Of a DNA stretch of 52,536 bases, positions 49,530 through 52,536 are shown piece by piece; the first letter of the stretch is position 1; each line of letters starts with the position of its first letter. The notes under the pieces were generated by a model. The model did not search any database. It had not been told where the DNA came from and worked only from the letters and a program-made list of their open reading frames with translations. The translations under genes were made by a program, and so were the position numbers. The DNA is from an uncultured Porphyromonadaceae bacterium (lineage in GTDB: Bacteria; Bacteroidota; Bacteroidia; Bacteroidales; Muribaculaceae), in the NCBI GenBank assembly GCA_900540625.1, contig UQGP01000013.1:1-52536 (forward strand), written 5' to 3'.

Positions 49530-50915
49530 TTAGGACAGCAAAGTATTGGTAATAGTATCCGATGCCTCTTGCAACTGCTTTTCGTAGGGTATACGTTCTT
49601 CGATCTGTCGACAGCCATAGAGTACTGTCGCATGGCTACGGCCCAAACGCTGCCCTATAGCCTTAAATGACATCTTGGCCAATTGTTTGGACAGATACAT
49701 CACCATCTGTCGCGCATCCGAAATTTCGCGTTTGCGCGAGGAGGTAAATACCAAACTTTGTTCCACATTATAATAAGCACAGACCTCGCGTAGCACATCG
49801 TCAAAATCAGTGGTACGACGAGTGGTGCGTATCGCATTGCCCACGACGTTGCGAGCCAATTCGAGTGATACCGAGACGTTGCAGAACGTAGCACGTGCTA
49901 CAATTGATGTCATCACACCCTCGATGTCACGGATACTATCGGTAACGTTGTTCGCTATATAGGTCATCACATCATCCGGTAGTTCGATACCCTCGCTTGC
50001 CGCCTTCTGGCTGAGAATATGACGCCGCAATTGCAGGTCGGGACGTTCGAGACGTACGGATATGCCCCATTTGAAACGGCCGAGCATACGAGCTTCGAAA
50101 CCCTTCATATCAGCCGGCGCACGATCCGAGGATAGAACTATCTGCTTGTTGTTTAGATGCAGGTAGTTAAATATATTGTAGAACATATTCTGCGTCTTGG
50201 GCTTGTCATTCAAGTCCTGTATATCGTCCACAATAAGGGTGTCTATACTCTGATAGAAGTTGAAGAACTGGTTGGTCTCGCCGCGCATATGTGCAGTCGT
50301 GAATTGGCTCTGAAAAGTGCGCGAAGTGAGATATACCACTCTCATATCAGGGAATCGCTCTTTTAGGCGTATGCCTATCGCTTGTATCAGGTGAGTTTTG
50401 CCCACGCCGGTATCGCCGAATATAAATAGGGGATTGAACGTCTTTACCTGAGGGTCATTGGCCAATGACTCGGCAATAATTAGAGCATTCTTATTTGATG
50501 ATGATACGCAGTAATTCTCGAAAGTGAAACGAGGATTCAGTTGCGGATCCACCGAGCCGACAGGTTGCGGCGCAAATGGATTGGCGACTGCCGGAGTTTG
50601 CACGGCCTTGCTTCGCGGTGTACTGGCGACGTCTACCTGCGTGTCAGGCTCCTTGCTCACGACGTTGAACAAGTAGTGTAACTGTACCTCCGGGCCATAG
50701 ACTTTATGCAGTATAGGCCCTATGATATCCAGATAGTTGGCCTCGATATGCTCGGCAAATAGCGGGGTCGGCACCATCAGTTTAAGATCATTGCCGACAT
50801 AACTCACTTCACTGATATCCTTGAACCATAAGTCATACTCGCTCGCGCTGACTTCCTTACGGATTAGCGCAAGACATTCTTCCCATAGTGGAGTATGGCT
50901 GCTTGGTTTAGTCAT
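49530..50915 (-). CDS. dnaA: Chromosomal replication initiator DnaA
   Basis: A 461-residue DnaA. Domain I is LWEECLALIRKEVSASEYDLWFKDI; a short Pro/Ala-rich domain II follows; domain III has Walker A FGDTGVGKTHLIQ and TLIVDDIQDLN; domain IV has the DNA-binding signature LGRSHATVLYGCRQIEE. It melts oriC by binding DnaA boxes as an ATP complex. The gene is alone: no dnaN or recF follows, as is usual in Bacteroidetes. Its leader has a nine-base hairpin and a DnaA-box-like site; a strong terminator follows. Confidence 0.98.
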   Translation of the reverse strand: MTKPSSHTPLWEECLALIRKEVSASEYDLWFKDISEVSYVGNDLKLMVPTPLFAEHIEANYLDIIGPILHKVYGPEVQLHYLFNVVSKEPDTQVDVASTPRSKAVQTPAVANPFAPQPVGSVDPQLNPRFTFENYCVSSSNKNALIIAESLANDPQVKTFNPLFIFGDTGVGKTHLIQAIGIRLKERFPDMRVVYLTSRTFQSQFTTAHMRGETNQFFNFYQSIDTLIVDDIQDLNDKPKTQNMFYNIFNYLHLNNKQIVLSSDRAPADMKGFEARMLGRFKWGISVRLERPDLQLRRHILSQKAASEGIELPDDVMTYIANNVTDSIRDIEGVMTSIVARATFCNVSVSLELARNVVGNAIRTTRRTTDFDDVLREVCAYYNVEQSLVFTSSRKREISDARQMVMYLSKQLAKMSFKAIGQRLGRSHATVLYGCRQIEERIPYEKQLQEASDTITNTLLS

Positions 50916-50955
50916 AATCAGTTAAGTGGTAGACCCGTATGTTGTGAAAAATCAC

Positions 50956-50992
50956 CCTGCTGCGAAAGATAACTGACGCAGCAGGTGCATAA
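50956..50992 (-). promoter_or_regulatory. Hairpin with DnaA-box-like site in the dnaA leader
   Basis: CCTGCTGCG (50956-50964) pairs with CGCAGCAGG (50977-50985) in a perfect nine-base stem with a 12-base loop. Just upstream of the stem on the minus strand TTATGCACC (50992-50984) differs from the DnaA-box pattern TTATNCACA in the last base only. Both lie between the predicted transcript start (about 50995) and the dnaA ATG. Confidence 0.45.
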
Positions 50993-51001
50993 CGTGCAAT
51001 G

Positions 51002-51033
51002 CAAAGTTGGCGATTTTTTTTTAATCTGCCAAA
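51002..51033 (-). promoter_or_regulatory. Promoter of dnaA
   Basis: Minus-strand TTTG (51033-51030), 20 bases, CAACTTTG (51009-51002), one mismatch from TAnnTTTG. The predicted leader to the dnaA start at 50915 is about 80 bases. Confidence 0.6.
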
Positions 51034-51088
51034 AGATATTTTGACGATTATCGGCCGAATGCTTCTAACGCCCACCGAGTCAGGATGT

Positions 51089-51119
51089 TTTGTCGGTGCG
51101 ATTTTTTTTCGTAACTTTC
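51089..51119 (+). promoter_or_regulatory. Promoter of the glycosyltransferase gene
   Basis: TTTG (51089-51092), 19 bases with eight T, then TAACTTTC (51112-51119), one mismatch from the -7 consensus. It diverges from the dnaA promoter, the two -33 elements being about 55 bases apart, so regulation may be shared. Confidence 0.6.
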
Positions 51120-51186
51120 GGATGTTTTTGGATGTGTGGTGTCGCCGCACCGCGCTGCCGCCAATATTTCACGCCATCTATTCATT

Positions 51187-51954
51187 ATGTATTCTAATAG
51201 CCCGTTATTCAGCATTATTACAGTGACTTACAATGCATCGTCCACACTTGGTCGTACTATGCAAAGCGTTGCGACGCAGACGTATGGTAATTACGAGCAT
51301 ATAATTATGGACGGCTTGAGTAAGGATGACACCGTCGCCATTGTCCGAAAATACGCAAGCACTCGTACGCGCATTGTTTCGCAGCCTGATGCCGGATTAT
51401 ATGATGCTATGAATAATGCCATGGATATTGCCAACGGTGAATACCTTATATTTCTAAATGCCGGGGACAAATTCCACGATGCCGAAGTCCTTCAGCGTCT
51501 TGCCGAAGCGATAGGGTCAAACAATCGCCCTGGAATAGTCTACGGACAGACTGATTTGGTGGATGATAGCGGTAAATACATAGGACCTCGACATCTCATA
51601 GCTCCACGAACTTTAACGGTGAAGTCTTTCAAAAAAGGTATGCTCGTATGCCATCAGGCTATGGCTGTACGCCGCGATATTGCGCCGCATTACGATACAC
51701 AATGGCGCTTCTCCGCCGATTTTGATTGGTGTATCGTGTGCCTGCAACGATCAGGTAAAAACGTATACGTGGATAGTACTCTCATAGACTATTTGTACGA
51801 AGGAATGACCACGCGCAATCATGGCGCCTCATTACGCGAGCGCTTCCGCATAATGGCACATTACTATGGATTTGTCCCGACCGTGTTGCGCCATATAGGC
51901 TTTGTATTGCGCGGCCTCAAGCGTAAAATTTTCAGTCCACACAGCAGACAATAA
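51187..51954 (+). CDS. Family 2 glycosyltransferase
   Basis: A 255-residue GT-A glycosyltransferase. I use ATG 51187 (MYSNSPLFSIITVTYNAS); a GTG at 51136 would fall too close to the promoter. The fold marks are SIITVTYNASSTLGRTMQSV, DGLSKDDTVAIV, the DxD-region equivalent and acceptor loop DAGLYDAMNNAMDIANGEYLIFLNAGDKFH split over 20 and 10 residues, and later WRFSADFDWCIV. It adds a sugar from a nucleotide sugar to an envelope glycan such as LPS or exopolysaccharide. It has no glycan-gene neighbours except kdsB 4 kb away. A weak terminator follows. Confidence 0.93.
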   Translation: MYSNSPLFSIITVTYNASSTLGRTMQSVATQTYGNYEHIIMDGLSKDDTVAIVRKYASTRTRIVSQPDAGLYDAMNNAMDIANGEYLIFLNAGDKFHDAEVLQRLAEAIGSNNRPGIVYGQTDLVDDSGKYIGPRHLIAPRTLTVKSFKKGMLVCHQAMAVRRDIAPHYDTQWRFSADFDWCIVCLQRSGKNVYVDSTLIDYLYEGMTTRNHGASLRERFRIMAHYYGFVPTVLRHIGFVLRGLKRKIFSPHSRQ

Positions 51955-52465
51955 CGTCTCAAGCCGTGCAGTCAATTCGATAGGAGAACACGGCTCTTTG
52001 ATTTCTTTGCATAAGCAAAGCCTTACGGCCTTGCCCGGCCTATTATGTATTGCCTCGTACTGATAGAGTGTTATTCAGCTATCGTATTTGTCCGATTTGT
52101 CTGATTTAACGACGCTATTCCCGTGTTATTTTGCATGCAATGTCCGAATTCAACATCTCTTTGTCCGAATCATTCATCGTTCAAGGGGGCATTACACGCT
52201 AATTTTGCATCAGGAGAATGCGACTTATGTATCGGTAGCTCTCTGTTTACGAATAGAGCGAGACGGATTACCCCGTTTAGTCGACAGCCTCTCAACTACA
52301 ATACTTATCATATAGAAAGTCTAAACTAACAATAATAATCCAATAATATAGGCCAATGAAAAGAAAACTACTCTATTGCGGCAATATTGTCCTAAATAAA
52401 TTTAGGTGACAGCGTAACGAGCAACGCCATAGAGCATCGCAAAAATCACATTAGAATGCCCCCCC
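51955..52465. other. Gene-poor region at the right end
   Basis: Contains a weak terminator (51962-51995), a small hairpin CTTTGC/GCAAAG (52006-52021), a lone -7-like TAATTTTG (52200-52207), a 17-codon frame (52356-52409), and a 16-base inverted repeat CCTAAAT-AA-ATTTAGG (52391-52406). No convincing gene or tRNA. Confidence 0.45.
51962..51995 (+). terminator. Possible terminator of the glycosyltransferase gene
   Basis: AGCCGTG (51962-51968) pairs with CACGGCT (51989-51995) and is followed by the T-rich CTTTGATTTCTTT. The loop of 20 bases and broken T run make it a weak case. Confidence 0.45.
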
Positions 52466-52536
52466 CTAAGCCAATAATGCGTCGTCCGGAGGGGGTGTAA
52501 AAGGCTCGTCAAGCCACTTAAAAAGGTCTATTTTTG
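52466..52536 (-). CDS. C-terminus of a gene cut by the window edge
   Basis: The last 71 bases read on the minus strand as an open frame ending in TAG (52468-52466). It codes for about 22 residues, LFKWLDEPFTPPPDDALLA before the stop, with a Trp, acidic residues and a Pro run. The composition looks like a genuine protein end, but too little is present to name it. On the coding strand eight G follow the stop codon directly. Confidence 0.4.
   Translation of the reverse strand, partial: KIDLFKWLDEPFTPPPDDALLA

Noticed and set aside
52088..52315. 75-residue frame in the right-end gap
   Set aside because: TTG start, no recognisable domain, low-quality codon pattern, and another frame of similar length overlaps it.
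1..52536. tRNA genes, CRISPR arrays, insertion sequences, prophage
   Set aside because: No cloverleaf with a TTCRANY loop and CCA-type end, no spaced direct repeats and no transposase or integrase frame was seen by eye. A tRNAscan and repeat search should confirm.

Overview
The window looks like a chromosomal segment of a Bacteroidales bacterium, most likely from the Muribaculaceae or a close relative. The grounds are: promoters of the Bacteroidetes type (TTTG, about 20 bases, TAnnTTTG), almost no Shine-Dalgarno sequences, a fused FeoA-FeoB iron transporter, tandem DUF4252 proteins behind an ECF sigma factor, a class III fructose-1,6-bisphosphatase, a BspA-like leucine-rich-repeat protein, and conserved Bacteroidetes neighbours such as ftsK-lolA-trxB. 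Family level is inference. I see no tRNA, rRNA, CRISPR array, prophage or complete insertion sequence.

Left part (1-34.2 kb), mostly minus strand. An ECF sigma / membrane anti-sigma / two DUF4252-type secreted proteins unit opens the window, followed by a GNAT acetyltransferase-recR pair. On the plus strand lie yqgE and clpB. A tightly overlapping minus-strand run dsbD-mazG-topB ends in a small Cys-rich membrane protein of the FeoB-associated type. Next come a DsbD-N-like protein, a small Arg/Asp/Tyr-rich secreted protein, trxB, lolA, ftsK, rpe, a DedA protein, a possible 43-residue membrane microprotein, a lipoprotein that overlaps a RelA-type ppGpp synthetase, a long TPR protein, a PstS-like lipoprotein, a small membrane protein, the agmatine-to-putrescine pair aguA/aguB, and a metal block: a zinc/cadmium-type P-type ATPase, a Fur-family regulator and feoAB.

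Right part (34.2-52.5 kb). On the plus strand are a small BspA-like protein, lon, uvrA, a Yip1-type membrane protein, smpB and fbp. A methyltransferase reads in the opposite direction between smpB and fbp. A minus-strand group carries a degenerate ThiE/TenI-like protein, an LPG-synthase-TM/UPF0104 membrane protein, kdsB and a non-catalytic M16 peptidase homologue. dnaA and a divergent family 2 glycosyltransferase follow. The last 0.5 kb is gene-poor and ends in the C-terminus of a gene cut by the window edge.

Most genes are housekeeping: protein quality control (clpB, lon, smpB), DNA maintenance (recR, topB, uvrA, dnaA, ftsK), envelope (lolA, kdsB, DedA, UPF0104), redox (trxB, dsbD), metals (feoAB, fur, P-type ATPase) and stringent response (relA). 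I found no obvious new multi-gene defence or mobile system. The points most worth a second look are regulatory and small-scale: paired palindromes upstream of lolA, a 15-base palindrome upstream of the metal ATPase, a palindrome inside the promoter of the ThiE-like gene that shares bases with the dnaA terminator, tandem hairpins in the fbp leader, a hairpin with a DnaA-box-like site in the dnaA leader, and several enzymes that have lost catalytic residues (M16, ThiE-like, the RelA hydrolase domain).
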